NCBI RefSeq assembly: GCF_910591885.1
Contig: NC_063276.1
Coordinates: 11,346,001 to 11,410,000 of the forward strand
DNA: 64,000 nucleotides
Source: Bombus terrestris
Taxonomy: Eukaryota; Arthropoda; Insecta; Hymenoptera; Apidae
Direction: 5' to 3'
Shown in pieces: positions 25,019 to 38,050 of the stretch. Each line of letters starts with the position of its first letter. Position 1 is the first letter of the stretch. A program made the position numbers and the translations under genes. The notes beneath the pieces are model-generated. The model worked only from the letters and a program-made list of their open reading frames with translations. It ran no database searches and was not told the origin of the DNA.

Positions 25019-28000
25019 CGAAAAATAGTTTAATTATTGACTTCATCTTTGTTCTCCACATGTGACAGATCTCGATCTGCTTTCAGAAACATAGGTTGAA
25101 GTATAAAAAGGATCAGATTTTAAAAGCTGGAAATGTCAGACGTTTTCTGTTTTAGGAAGAGACAAAAAAAATTTTAATTATTGACTATACCTTAATTCTC
25201 CATAAGCGACAGATCACGATCTGCTTTCAGAAACATAGGATGAAGTATAAAAAGCATCAGATTTTAAAAGCTGGAGATGTCAGACGTTTTCAGTTTTAGG
25301 AAGAGACAAAAAATAGTTTAATTATTGACATTATCTTTGTTCGCCACATGTGAGAGATCACGATCTGCTTTCAGAAACAGAGGATGAAGTATAAAAAAGG
25401 ATCTGATTTTAAATGCTGGAGATGTCAGACGTTTTCAGTTTTAGGAAGAGACAAAAAATAGTTTAATTATTGACATTATCTTTGTTCTCCACATGTGACA
25501 GATCACGATCTGCTTTCAGAAACAGAGGATGAAATATAAAAAGGATCAGATTTTAAAAGCTGGAGATGTCAGACGTTTTCAGTTTTAGGAATATACAAAA
25601 GAAAAGTTTAATTATTGACTTTATCTTTGTTCTCCATAAGTGACAGATCACGATCTGCTTTCAGAAACAGAGGATGAAGTATAAAAAAGGATCTGATTTT
25701 AAATGCTGGAGATGTCAGACGCTTTCAGTTTCAGGAATAGACAAAAAAAAAGTTTAATGACTAACTTTATCTTTGTTCTCCATAAGTGTCAGATCACGAT
25801 CTGCTTTCATAAACACAGGATGAAATATAAAAAGGATCAGATTTTAAAAGCTGGAAATGTCAGACGTTTTCTGTTTTAGGAAGAGACACAAAAAATTTTA
25901 ATTATTGACTATACCTTTGTTCTCCATAAGTGACAGATCACGATCTGCTTTCAGAAACATAGGATGAAGTATAAAAAGGATCAGATTTTAAAAGCTGGAG
26001 ATGTCAGACGTTTTCAGTTTTAGGAAGAGACAAAAAATAGTTTAATTATTGACTTTATCTTTGTTCTCCATAAGTGACAGATCACGATCTGCTTTCAGAA
26101 ACAGAGGATGAAGTATAAAAAAGGATCTGATTTTAAATGCTGGAGATGTCAGACGCTTTCAGTTTCAGGAATAGACAAAAAAAAAGTTTAATGACTAACT
26201 TTATCTTTGTTCTCCATAAGTGTCAGATCACGATCTGCTTTCAGAAACATAGGATGAAGTATAAAAAGGATCAGATTTTAAAAGCTGGAAATGTCAGACG
26301 TTTTCAGTTTTAGGAAGAGACAAAAATAGTTTAATTATTGACATTATCTTTGTTCGCCACATGTGAGAGATCACGATCTGCTTTCAGAAACAGAGGATGA
26401 AGTATAAAAAGGATCAGATTTTAAAAGCTGGAAATGTCAGACGTTTTCTGTTTTAGGAAAAGACAAGAAAAATTTTAATTATTGACTATTTCTTTGTTCT
26501 CCATAAGCGACAAATCACGATCTGCTTTCAGAAACACAGGATGAGGTATAAAAAGGATCAGATTTTAAAAGCTGGAAATGTCAGACGTTTTCTGGTTTAG
26601 GAAGAGACAAAAAAAATTTTAATTATTGACTATACCTTTGTTCTCCATAAGTGACACATCACGATCTGCTTTCAGAAACATAGGATGAAGTATAAAAAGG
26701 ATCAGATTTTAAAAGCTGGAGATGTCAGACGTTTTCAGTTTTAGGAATACACAAAAGAAAAGTTTAATTATTGACTTCATCTTTGTTCTCCACATGTGAC
26801 AGATCTCGATCTGCTTTCAGAAACATAGGATGAAGTATAAGGAGCATCAGATTTTATAAGCTGGAGATGTCAGACGTTTTCAGTTTTAGGAATAAACAAA
26901 AAAAAAGTTTAATTATTGACTTCATCTTTGTTCCCCACATGTGACAGATCTCGATCTGCTTTCAGAAACATAGGATGAAGTATAAGAAGCATCAGATTTT
27001 ATAAGCTGGAGATGTCAGACGTTTTCAGTTTTAGGAAGAGACAAAAAATAGTTCAATTATTGACATTATCTTTGTTCGCCACATGTGAGAGATCACGATC
27101 TGCTTTCAGAAACATAGGATGAAGTACAAAAAGCATCAGATTTTAAAAGCTGGAGATGTCAGACGTTTTCAGTTTTAGGAAGAGACAAAAAATAGTTTAA
27201 TTATTGACATTATCTTTGTTCTCCACATGTGACACATCACGATCTGCTTTCAGAAACAGAGGATGAAGTATAAAAAGGATCAGATTTTAAAAGCTGGAAA
27301 TGTCAGACGCTTTCTGTTTTAGGAAGAGACAAAAAAAAATTTTAATTATTGACTATTTCTTTGTTCTCTATAAGCGACAAATCACGATTTGCTTTCAGAA
27401 ACACAGGATGAGGTATAAAAAGGATCAGATTTTAAAAGCTGGAAATGTCAGACGTTTTCTGTTTTAGGAAGAGACAAAAAAAATTTTAATTATTGACTAT
27501 ACCTTAGTTCTCCATAAGTGACAGATCACGATCTGCTTTCAGAAACATAGGATGAAGTATAAAAAGGATCAGGTTTTAAAAGCTGGAGATGTCAGACGTT
27601 TTCAGTTTTAGGAAGAGACAAAAAATAGTTCAATTATTGACATTATCTTTGTTCGCCACATGTGAGAGATCACGATCTGCTTTCAGAAACATAGGATGAA
27701 GTACAAAAAGCATCAGATTTTAAAAGCTGGAGATGTCAGACGTTTTCAGTTTTAGGAAGAGACAAAAAATAGTTTAATTATTGACATTATCTTTGTTCTC
27801 CACATGTGACACATCACGATCTGCTTTCAGAAACAGAGGATGAAGTATAAAAAGGATCAGATTTTAAAAGCTGGAAGTGTCAGACGCTTTCTGTTTTAGG
27901 AAGAGACAAAAAAAAATTTTAATTATTGACTATTTCTTTGTTCTCTATAAGCGACAAATCACGATTTGCTTTCAGAAACACAGGATGAGGTATAAAAAGG

Positions 28001-28812
28001 ATCAGATTTTAAAAGCTGGAAATGTCAGACGTTTTCTGTTTTAGGAAGAGACAAAAAAAATTTTAATTATTGACTATACCTTAGTTCTCCATAAGCGACA
28101 AATCACGATCTGCTTTCAGAAACATAGGATGAAGTATAAAAAGGATCAGATTTTAAAAGCTGGAGATGTCAGACGTTTTCAGTTTTAGGAAGAGACGAAA
28201 AATAGTTTAATTATTGACTTCATCTTTGTTCTCCACATGTGACAGATCTCGATCTGCTTTCAGAAACATAGGTTGAAGTATAAAAAGGATCTGATTTTAA
28301 ATGCTGGAGATGTCAGACGTTTTCAGTTTTAGGAATAAACAAAAAAAAAGTTTAATTATTGACTTTATCCTTGTTCTCCACATGTGACAGATCTCGATCT
28401 GCTTTCAGAAACATAGGATGAAGTATAAAAAGGAGCAGATTTTAAAAGCTGGAGATGTCAGACGTTTTCAGTTTTAGGAAGAGACAAAAAATAGTTTAAT
28501 TATTGACATTATCTTTGTCCTCCACATGTGACAGATCACGATCTGCTTTCAGAAACAGAGGATGAAATATAAAAAGGATCAGATTTTAAAAGCTGGAGAT
28601 GTCAGACGTTTTCAGTTTTAGGAATATACAAAAGAAAAGTTTAATTATTGACTTTATCTTTGTTCTCCATAAGTGACAGATCTCGATCTGCTTTCAGAAA
28701 CATAGGATGAAGTATAAAAAGGATCAGATTTTAAAAGCTGGAGATGTCAAACGTTTTTAGTTTTAGGAATAGACAGAAAAAAAGATTAATTACTGACTTT
28801 ATCTTTGTTCTC

Positions 28813-28820
28813 CATATATG
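28813..28820. other. First CATATATG monomer (right-type marker)
   Basis: CATATATG replaces CACATGTG or CATAAGTG here for the first time, together with the dyad change to CAGATCACAATCTG. The flanking CCATATATGA is one base short of a CArG box (CCW6GG). From here onward this subfamily becomes frequent, so the site marks the first changeover point of the array. Confidence 0.7.
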
Positions 28821-30053
28821 ACAGATCACAATCTGCTTTCAGAAACACAGGATGAAGTATAAAAAGGATCAGATTTTAAAAGCTGGAAATGTCAGACGTT
28901 TTCTGTTTTAGGAATAGACAAAAAAAAAGTTTAATTATTGACTTCATCTTTGTTCTCCACATGTGACAGATCTCGATCTGCTTTCAGAAACATAGGATGA
29001 AGTATAAAAAGAATCAGATTTTAAAAGCTGGAGATGTCAGACGTTTTCAGTTTTAGGAAGAGACAAAATATAGTTTAATTATTGACATTATCTTTGTTCT
29101 CCACATGTGACAGATCTCGATCTGCTTTCAGAAACATAGGATGAAGTATAAAAAGTATCAGATTTTAAAAGCTGGATATGTCAGACGTTTTCTGTTTTAG
29201 GAAGAGACAAAAAAAATTTTAATTATTGACTATACCTTAGTTCTCCCTAAGCGACAAATCACGATCTGCTTTCAGAAACACAGGATGAGGAATAAAAAGC
29301 GTCAGATTTTAACAGCTGGGGATGTCAGACGTTTTCAGTTTTAGGAATAAACAAAAAAAAAGCTTAATTATTGACTTCATCTTTGTTCTCCACATGTGAC
29401 AGATCTCGAACTGCTTTCAGAAACACAGGATGATGTATAAAAAGGATCAGATTTTATAAGGTGGGGATGTCAGACGTTTTCAGTTTTAGGTATAGACAAG
29501 AAAAAAGTTTAATTACTGACTTTACGTTTGTTCTCCATATATGACAGATCACGATCTGCTTTCAGAAACATAGGATGAAGTATAAAAAGCATCAGATTTT
29601 AAAAGCTGGAGATGTCAGACGTTTTCAGTTTTAGGAAGAGACAAAAAATAGTTTAATTATTGACATTATCTTTGTTCGCCACATGTGAGAGATCACGATC
29701 TGCTTTCAGAAACAGAGGATGAAGTATAAAAAAGGATCTGATTTTAAATGCTGGAGATGTCAGACGTTTTCAGTTTTAGGAAGAGACAAAAAATAGTTTA
29801 ATTATTGACATTATCTTTGTTCTCCACATGTGACAGATCACGATCTGCTTTCAGAAACAGAGGATGAAATATAAAAAGGATCAGATTTTAAAAGCTGGAG
29901 ATGTCAGACGTTTTTAGTTTTAGGAATAGACAGAAAAAAAGATTAACTACTGACTTTATCTTTGTTCTCCATATATGACAGATCACAATCTGCTTTCAGA
30001 AACACAGGATGAAGTATAAAAAGAATCAGATTTTAAAAGCTGGAGATGTCAGA

Positions 30054-30062
30054 CCTTGTAAG
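30054..30062 (+). other. First CCTTGTAAG monomer (right-type marker)
   Basis: GTCAGACGTTTTCAG is replaced by GTCAGACCTTGTAAG, which also removes the CpG. It is linked to GTTTTAGGTATAGAC and to ATATTAATYATAGAC. This subfamily recurs roughly thirty times between here and the window end. It was not seen upstream. Confidence 0.75.
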
Positions 30063-31547
30063 TTTTAGGTATAGACAAAAAAAAATATTAATCATAGACT
30101 TTATCTTTATTCTCCATAAGTGACGGATCACGATCTGCTTTCAGAAACACAGGATGAAGTATAAAAAGGATCAGAGTTTAAAAGCATGAGATGTCAGATG
30201 CTTTCAGTTTTAGGAATAGACAAAAAAAAATATTAATTATAGACTTTATCTTTGTTCTCCATAAGTGACAGATCACGATCTGCTGTCAGAAATACAGGAT
30301 GAAGTATCAAAAGGATCAGAATTTAAAAGCATGAGATGTCAGACGCTTTCAGTTTTAGGAATAGACAAAAAAAAAGTTCAATTACTGACTTTACCTTTGT
30401 TCTCCATAAGTGGCAGATCACGATCTGCTTTCAGAAACACAGGATGAAGTATAAAAAGGATCGGAGTTTAAAAGCTGGAGATGTCAGACGCTGTCAGTTT
30501 TAGGAATAGACAAAAAAAAAGTTTAATTACTGACTTTACGTTTGTTCTCCATATATGACAGATCACGATCTGCTTTCAGAAACACAGGATGAGGTATAAA
30601 AAGGATCAGATATTAGACGCTGGAGATGTCAGACGTTTTCAGTTTTAGGAAGAGACAAAAAAAAGTTTAATTATTGACTTTACCTTTGTTGTCCACATGT
30701 GACAGACCACGATCTGCTTTCAGAAACATAGGATGAAGTATAAAAAGGATCAGATTTTAAAAGCTGGAAATGTCAGACGTTTGCTGTTTTAGGAAGAGAC
30801 AGAAAAAATTTTAATTATTGACTATACCTTAGTTCTCCATAAGCGACAAATCACGATCTTCTTTCAGAAACACAGGATGAGGTATAAAAAGCATCAGATT
30901 TTAAAAGCTGGAGATGTCAAACGTTTTCTGTTTTAGGAATAGACAAAAAAAAAGATTAATTACTGACTTTATCTTTGTTCTCCATATATGACAGATCACA
31001 ATCTGCTTTCAGAAACACAGGATGAAGTATAAAAAGGATCAGAGTTTAAAAGCATGAGATGTCAGATGCTTTCAGTTTTAGGACGAGACAGAAAAAATTT
31101 TAATTATTGACTATACCGTAGTTCTCCATAAGCGACAAATCACGATCTGCTTTCAGAAACACAGGATGAGGTATAAAAAGCATCAGATTTTAAAAGCTGG
31201 AGATGTCAGACGTTTTCAGTTTTAGGAATAAACAAAAAAAAAGTTTAATTATTGACTTCATCTTTGTTCTCCACATGTGACAGATCTCGATCTGCTTTCA
31301 GAAACATAGGATGAAGGATAAAAAGTATCAGATTTTAAAAGCTGGAAATGTCAGACGTTTTCAGTTTTAGGAAGAGACAAAATATAGTTTAATTATTGAC
31401 ATTATCTTTGTTCTCCACATGTGACAGATCTCGATCTGCTTTCAGAAACATAGGATGAAGTATAAAAAGAATCAGATTTTAAAAGCTGGAGATGTCAGAC
31501 GTTTTCAGTTTTAGGAAGAGACAAAATATAGTTTAATTATTGACATT

Positions 31548-34500
31548 ATCTTTGTTCTCCACATGTGACAGATCTCGATCTGCTTTCAGAAACATAGGTT
31601 GAAGTATAAAAAGGATCAGATTTTAAAAGCTGGAAATGTCAGACGTTTTCTGTTTTAGGAAGAGACAAAAAAAATTTTAATTATTGACTATACCTTAATT
31701 CTCCATAAGCGACAGATCACGATCTGCTTTCAGAAACATAGGATGAAGTATAAAAAGCATCAGATTTTAAAAGCTGGAGATGTCAGACGTTTTCAGTTTT
31801 AGGAAGAGACAAAAAATAGTTTAATTATTGACATTATCTTTGTTCGCCACATGTGAGAGATCACGATCTGCTTTCAGAAACAGAGGATGAAGTATAAAAA
31901 AGGATCTGATTTTAAATGCTGGAGATGTCAGACGTTTTCAGTTTTAGGAAGAGACAAAAAATAGTTTAATTATTGACATTATCTTTGTTCTCCACATGTG
32001 ACAGATCACGATCTGCTTTCAGAAACAGAGGATGAAATATAAAAAGGATCAGATTTTAAAAGCTGGAGATGTCAGACGTTTTCAGTTTTAGGAATATACA
32101 AAAGAAAAGTTTAATTATTGACTTTATCTTTGTTCTCCATAAGTGACAGATCACGATCTGCTTTCAGAAACAGAGGATGAAGTATAAAAAAGGATCTGAT
32201 TTTAAATGCTGGAGATGTCAGACGCTTTCAGTTTCAGGAATAGACAAAAAAAAAGTTTAATGACTAACTTTATCTTTGTTCTCCATAAGTGTCAGATCAC
32301 GATCTGCTTTCATAAACACAGGATGAAATATAAAAAGGATCAGATTTTAAAAGCTGGAAATGTCAGACGTTTTCTGTTTTAGGAAGAGACACAAAAAATT
32401 TTAATTATTGACTATACCTTTGTTCTCCATAAGTGACAGATCACGATCTGCTTTCAGAAACATAGGATGAAGTATAAAAAGGATCAGATTTTAAAAGCTG
32501 GAGATGTCAGACGTTTTCAGTTTTAGGAAGAGACAAAAAATAGTTTAATTATTGACTTTATCTTTGTTCTCCATAAGTGACAGATCACGATCTGCTTTCA
32601 GAAACAGAGGATGAAGTATAAAAAAGGATCTGATTTTAAATGCTGGAGATGTCAGACGCTTTCAGTTTCAGGAATAGACAAAAAAAAAGTTTAATGACTA
32701 ACTTTATCTTTGTTCTCCATAAGTGTCAGATCACGATCTGCTTTCAGAAACATAGGATGAAGTATAAAAAGGATCAGATTTTAAAAGCTGGAAATGTCAG
32801 ACGTTTTCAGTTTTAGGAAGAGACAAAAATAGTTTAATTATTGACATTATCTTTGTTCGCCACATGTGAGAGATCACGATCTGCTTTCAGAAACAGAGGA
32901 TGAAGTATAAAAAGGATCAGATTTTAAAAGCTGGAAATGTCAGACGTTTTCTGTTTTAGGAAAAGACAAGAAAAATTTTAATTATTGACTATTTCTTTGT
33001 TCTCCATAAGCGACAAATCACGATCTGCTTTCAGAAACACAGGATGAGGTATAAAAAGGATCAGATTTTAAAAGCTGGAAATGTCAGACGTTTTCTGGTT
33101 TAGGAAGAGACAAAAAAAATTTTAATTATTGACTATACCTTTGTTCTCCATAAGTGACACATCACGATCTGCTTTCAGAAACATAGGATGAAGTATAAAA
33201 AGGATCAGATTTTAAAAGCTGGAGATGTCAGACGTTTTCAGTTTTAGGAATACACAAAAGAAAAGTTTAATTATTGACTTCATCTTTGTTCTCCACATGT
33301 GACAGATCTCGATCTGCTTTCAGAAACATAGGATGAAGTATAAGGAGCATCAGATTTTATAAGCTGGAGATGTCAGACGTTTTCAGTTTTAGGAATAAAC
33401 AAAAAAAAAGTTTAATTATTGACTTCATCTTTGTTCCCCACATGTGACAGATCTCGATCTGCTTTCAGAAACATAGGATGAAGTATAAGAAGCATCAGAT
33501 TTTATAAGCTGGAGATGTCAGACGTTTTCAGTTTTAGGAAGAGACAAAAAATAGTTCAATTATTGACATTATCTTTGTTCGCCACATGTGAGAGATCACG
33601 ATCTGCTTTCAGAAACATAGGATGAAGTACAAAAAGCATCAGATTTTAAAAGCTGGAGATGTCAGACGTTTTCAGTTTTAGGAAGAGACAAAAAATAGTT
33701 TAATTATTGACATTATCTTTGTTCTCCACATGTGACACATCACGATCTGCTTTCAGAAACAGAGGATGAAGTATAAAAAGGATCAGATTTTAAAAGCTGG
33801 AAATGTCAGACGCTTTCTGTTTTAGGAAGAGACAAAAAAAAATTTTAATTATTGACTATTTCTTTGTTCTCTATAAGCGACAAATCACGATTTGCTTTCA
33901 GAAACACAGGATGAGGTATAAAAAGGATCAGATTTTAAAAGCTGGAAATGTCAGACGTTTTCTGTTTTAGGAAGAGACAAAAAAAATTTTAATTATTGAC
34001 TATACCTTAGTTCTCCATAAGTGACAGATCACGATCTGCTTTCAGAAACATAGGATGAAGTATAAAAAGGATCAGGTTTTAAAAGCTGGAGATGTCAGAC
34101 GTTTTCAGTTTTAGGAAGAGACAAAAAATAGTTCAATTATTGACATTATCTTTGTTCGCCACATGTGAGAGATCACGATCTGCTTTCAGAAACATAGGAT
34201 GAAGTACAAAAAGCATCAGATTTTAAAAGCTGGAGATGTCAGACGTTTTCAGTTTTAGGAAGAGACAAAAAATAGTTTAATTATTGACATTATCTTTGTT
34301 CTCCACATGTGACACATCACGATCTGCTTTCAGAAACAGAGGATGAAGTATAAAAAGGATCAGATTTTAAAAGCTGGAAGTGTCAGACGCTTTCTGTTTT
34401 AGGAAGAGACAAAAAAAAATTTTAATTATTGACTATTTCTTTGTTCTCTATAAGCGACAAATCACGATTTGCTTTCAGAAACACAGGATGAGGTATAAAA

Positions 34501-37500
34501 AGGATCAGATTTTAAAAGCTGGAAATGTCAGACGTTTTCTGTTTTAGGAAGAGACAAAAAAAATTTTAATTATTGACTATACCTTAGTTCTCCATAAGCG
34601 ACAAATCACGATCTGCTTTCAGAAACATAGGATGAAGTATAAAAAGGATCAGATTTTAAAAGCTGGAGATGTCAGACGTTTTCAGTTTTAGGAAGAGACG
34701 AAAAATAGTTTAATTATTGACTTCATCTTTGTTCTCCACATGTGACAGATCTCGATCTGCTTTCAGAAACATAGGTTGAAGTATAAAAAGGATCTGATTT
34801 TAAATGCTGGAGATGTCAGACGTTTTCAGTTTTAGGAATAAACAAAAAAAAAGTTTAATTATTGACTTTATCCTTGTTCTCCACATGTGACAGATCTCGA
34901 TCTGCTTTCAGAAACATAGGATGAAGTATAAAAAGGAGCAGATTTTAAAAGCTGGAGATGTCAGACGTTTTCAGTTTTAGGAAGAGACAAAAAATAGTTT
35001 AATTATTGACATTATCTTTGTCCTCCACATGTGACAGATCACGATCTGCTTTCAGAAACAGAGGATGAAATATAAAAAGGATCAGATTTTAAAAGCTGGA
35101 GATGTCAGACGTTTTCAGTTTTAGGAATATACAAAAGAAAAGTTTAATTATTGACTTTATCTTTGTTCTCCATAAGTGACAGATCTCGATCTGCTTTCAG
35201 AAACATAGGATGAAGTATAAAAAGGATCAGATTTTAAAAGCTGGAGATGTCAAACGTTTTTAGTTTTAGGAATAGACAGAAAAAAAGATTAATTACTGAC
35301 TTTATCTTTGTTCTCCATATATGACAGATCACAATCTGCTTTCAGAAACACAGGATGAAGTATAAAAAGGATCAGATTTTAAAAGCTGGAAATGTCAGAC
35401 GTTTTCTGTTTTAGGAATAGACAAAAAAAAAGTTTAATTATTGACTTCATCTTTGTTCTCCACATGTGACAGATCTCGATCTGCTTTCAGAAACATAGGA
35501 TGAAGTATAAAAAGAATCAGATTTTAAAAGCTGGAGATGTCAGACGTTTTCAGTTTTAGGAAGAGACAAAATATAGTTTAATTATTGACATTATCTTTGT
35601 TCTCCACATGTGACAGATCTCGATCTGCTTTCAGAAACATAGGATGAAGTATAAAAAGTATCAGATTTTAAAAGCTGGATATGTCAGACGTTTTCTGTTT
35701 TAGGAAGAGACAAAAAAAATTTTAATTATTGACTATACCTTAGTTCTCCCTAAGCGACAAATCACGATCTGCTTTCAGAAACACAGGATGAGGAATAAAA
35801 AGCGTCAGATTTTAACAGCTGGGGATGTCAGACGTTTTCAGTTTTAGGAATAAACAAAAAAAAAGCTTAGTTATTGACTTCATCTTTGTTCTCCACATGT
35901 GACAGATCTCGAACTGCTTTCAGAAACACAGGATGATGTATAAAAAGGATCAGATTTTATAAGGTGGGGATGTCAGACGTTTTCAGTTTTAGGTATAGAC
36001 AAGAAAAAAGTTTAATTACTGACTTTACGTTTGTTCTCCATATATGACAGATCACGATCTGCTTTCAGAAACATAGGATGAAGTATAAAAAGCATCAGAT
36101 TTTAAAAGCTGGAGATGTCAGACGTTTTCAGTTTTAGGAAGAGACAAAAAATAGTTTAATTATTGACATTATCTTTGTTCGCCACATGTGAGAGATCACG
36201 ATCTGCTTTCAGAAACAGAGGATGAAGTATAAAAAAGGATCTGATTTTAAATGCTGGAGATGTCAGACGTTTTCAGTTTTAGGAAGAGACAAAAAATAGT
36301 TTAATTATTGACATTATCTTTCTTCTCCACATGTGACAGATCACGATCTGCTTTCAGAAACAGAGGATGAAATATAAAAAGGATCAGATTTTAAAAGCTG
36401 GAGATGTCAGACGTTTTTAGTTTTAGGAATAGACAGAAAAAAAGATTAACTACTGACTTTATCTTTGTTCTCCATATATGACAGATCACAATCTGCTTTC
36501 AGAAACACAGGATGAAGTATAAAAAGAATCAGATTTTAAAAGCTGGAGATGTCAGACCTTGTAAGTTTTAGGTATAGACAAAAAAAAATATTAATCATAG
36601 ACTTTATCTTTATTCTCCATAAGTGACGGATCACGATCTGCTTTCAGAAACACAGGATGAAGTATAAAAAGGATCAGAGTTTAAAAGCATGAGATGTCAG
36701 ATGCTTTCAGTTTTAGGAATAGACAAAAAAAAATATTAATTATAGACTTTATCTTTGTTCTCCATAAGTGACAGATCACGATCTGCTGTCAGAAATACAG
36801 GATGAAGTATCAAAAGGATCAGAATTTAAAAGCATGAGATGTCAGACGCTTTCAGTTTTAGGAATAGACAAAAAAAAAGTTCAATTACTGACTTTACCTT
36901 TGTTCTCCATAAGTGGCAGATCACGATCTGCTTTCAGAAACACAGGATGAAGTATAAAAAGGATCGGAGTTTAAAAGCTGGAGATGTCAGACGCTGTCAG
37001 TTTTAGGAATAGACAAAAAAAAAGTTTAATTACTGACTTTACGTTTGTTCTCCATATATGACAGATCACGATCTGCTTTCAGAAACACAGGATGAGGTAT
37101 AAAAAGGATCAGATATTAGACGCTGGAGATGTCAGACGTTTTCAGTTTTAGGAAGAGACAAAAAAAAGTTTAATTATTGACTTTACCTTTGTTGTCCACA
37201 TGTGACAGATCACGATCTGCTTTCAGAAACATAGGATGAAGTATAAAAAGGATCAGATTTTAAAAGCTGGAAATGTCAGACGTTTGCTGTTTTAGGAAGA
37301 GACAGAAAAAATTTTAATTATTGACTATACCTTAGTTCTCCATAAGCGACAAATCACGATCTTCTTTCAGAAACACAGGATGAGGTATAAAAAGCATCAG
37401 ATTTTAAAAGCTGGAGATGTCAAACGTTTTCTGTTTTAGGAATAGACAAAAAAAAAGATTAATTACTGACTTTATCTTTGTTCTCCATATATGACAGATC

Positions 37501-38050
37501 ACAATCTGCTTTCAGAAACACAGGATGAAGTATAAAAAGGATCAGAGTTTAAAAGCATGAGATGTCAGATGCTTTCAGTTTTAGGACGAGACAGAAAAAA
37601 TTTTAATTATTGACTATACCGTAGTTCTCCATAAGCGACAAATCACGATCTGCTTTCAGAAACACAGGATGAGGTATAAAAAGCATCAGATTTTAAAAGC
37701 TGGAGATGTCAGACGTTTTCAGTTTTAGGAATAAACAAAAAAAAAGTTTAATTATTGACTTCATCTTTGTTCTCCACATGTGACAGATCTCGATCTGCTT
37801 TCAGAAACATAGGATGAAGTATAAAAAGTATCAGATTTTAAAAGCTGGAAATGTCAGACGTTTTCAGTTTTAGGAAGAGACAAAATATAGTTTAATTATT
37901 GACATTATCTTTGTTCTCCACATGTGACAGATCTCGATCTGCTTTCAGAAACATAGGATGAAGTATAAAAAGAATCAGATTTTAAAAGCTGGAGATGTCA
38001 GACGTTTTCAGTTTTAGGAAGAGACAAAATATAGTTTAATTATTGACATT
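31548..38050. repeat. 6,503-bp tandem duplication, copy 2
   Basis: This copy is offset from copy 1 by 6503 bp with no indel noticed. The left-type series restarts at the 31548-31600 junction in the middle of a monomer, without breaking the monomer register. That is the signature of unequal exchange between homologous monomers. The match runs about 50 bp past the unit end, to 38101. A duplicate of this size and identity could also come from an assembly error; depth of read coverage would tell. Confidence 0.95.
36400..37270. repeat. Six-monomer block repeated at 38280-39150 (shift 1880 bp)
   Basis: The ordered series CACAATCTG, CCTTGTAAG, GCATGAGATG, CTGCTGTCAGAAATAC, GTGGCAGATC, CGCTGTCAG and TTAGACGCTGG recurs 13 monomers downstream (CTGCTGTCAG at 36783 and 38663). 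The same series is at about 29,900-30,770 through the 6503-bp duplication, and again near 59.6 kb and 60.5-61.0 kb. It is an older right-type cassette. Confidence 0.75.

Larger units (their letters stand above)
1..28790. repeat. Left zone: left-type monomer subfamilies
   Basis: This zone is built from monomers marked by TTCGCCACATGTGAG, by CTGATTTTAAATGCTGG with CGCTTTCAGTTTCAGG, by GGTACAAAAAGC, by GTTTTGGAAAGAG, and by CATAAGCG with TACCTTAGTT. None of the right-hand markers CATATATG, CCTTGTAAG, GCATGAGATG or TTAGACGCTGG was seen before about 28,800. Inside the zone several multi-monomer duplications overlap one another, so no single higher-order unit runs throughout. No gene or foreign insertion was found. 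Confidence 0.8.
25045..31547. repeat. 6,503-bp (45-monomer) tandem duplication, copy 1
   Basis: From about 25045 to 31598 the sequence matches 31548 to 38101 at a constant shift of 6503 bp. The left edge is CTTCATC versus CATTATC and the right edge is CATAGGTTG versus CATAGGATG. By eye I found only four substitutions: 29367 A/G, 29819 G/C, 30707 C/T and 31317 G/T. Shared rare variants include TACCTTAATT, GACTAAC, AAGGAGCAG, GTCCTCCAC, TCGAACTGC and CTGCTGTCAGAAATAC. Identity is therefore well above 99% by this count. The unit begins with left-type and ends with right-type monomers. Confidence 0.95.

Noticed and set aside
28812..28821. CArG (SRF) box CCATATATGA
   Set aside because: The last base should be G for CCW6GG. 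It is a single-mismatch resemblance fixed in a subfamily.
30265..30447. Open frame of 60 codons on the + strand, identical again at 36768-36950
   Set aside because: It runs across a little over one satellite monomer and is open only because local monomers lost the usual stops. The second copy is explained by the 6503-bp duplication, not by selection on a protein.
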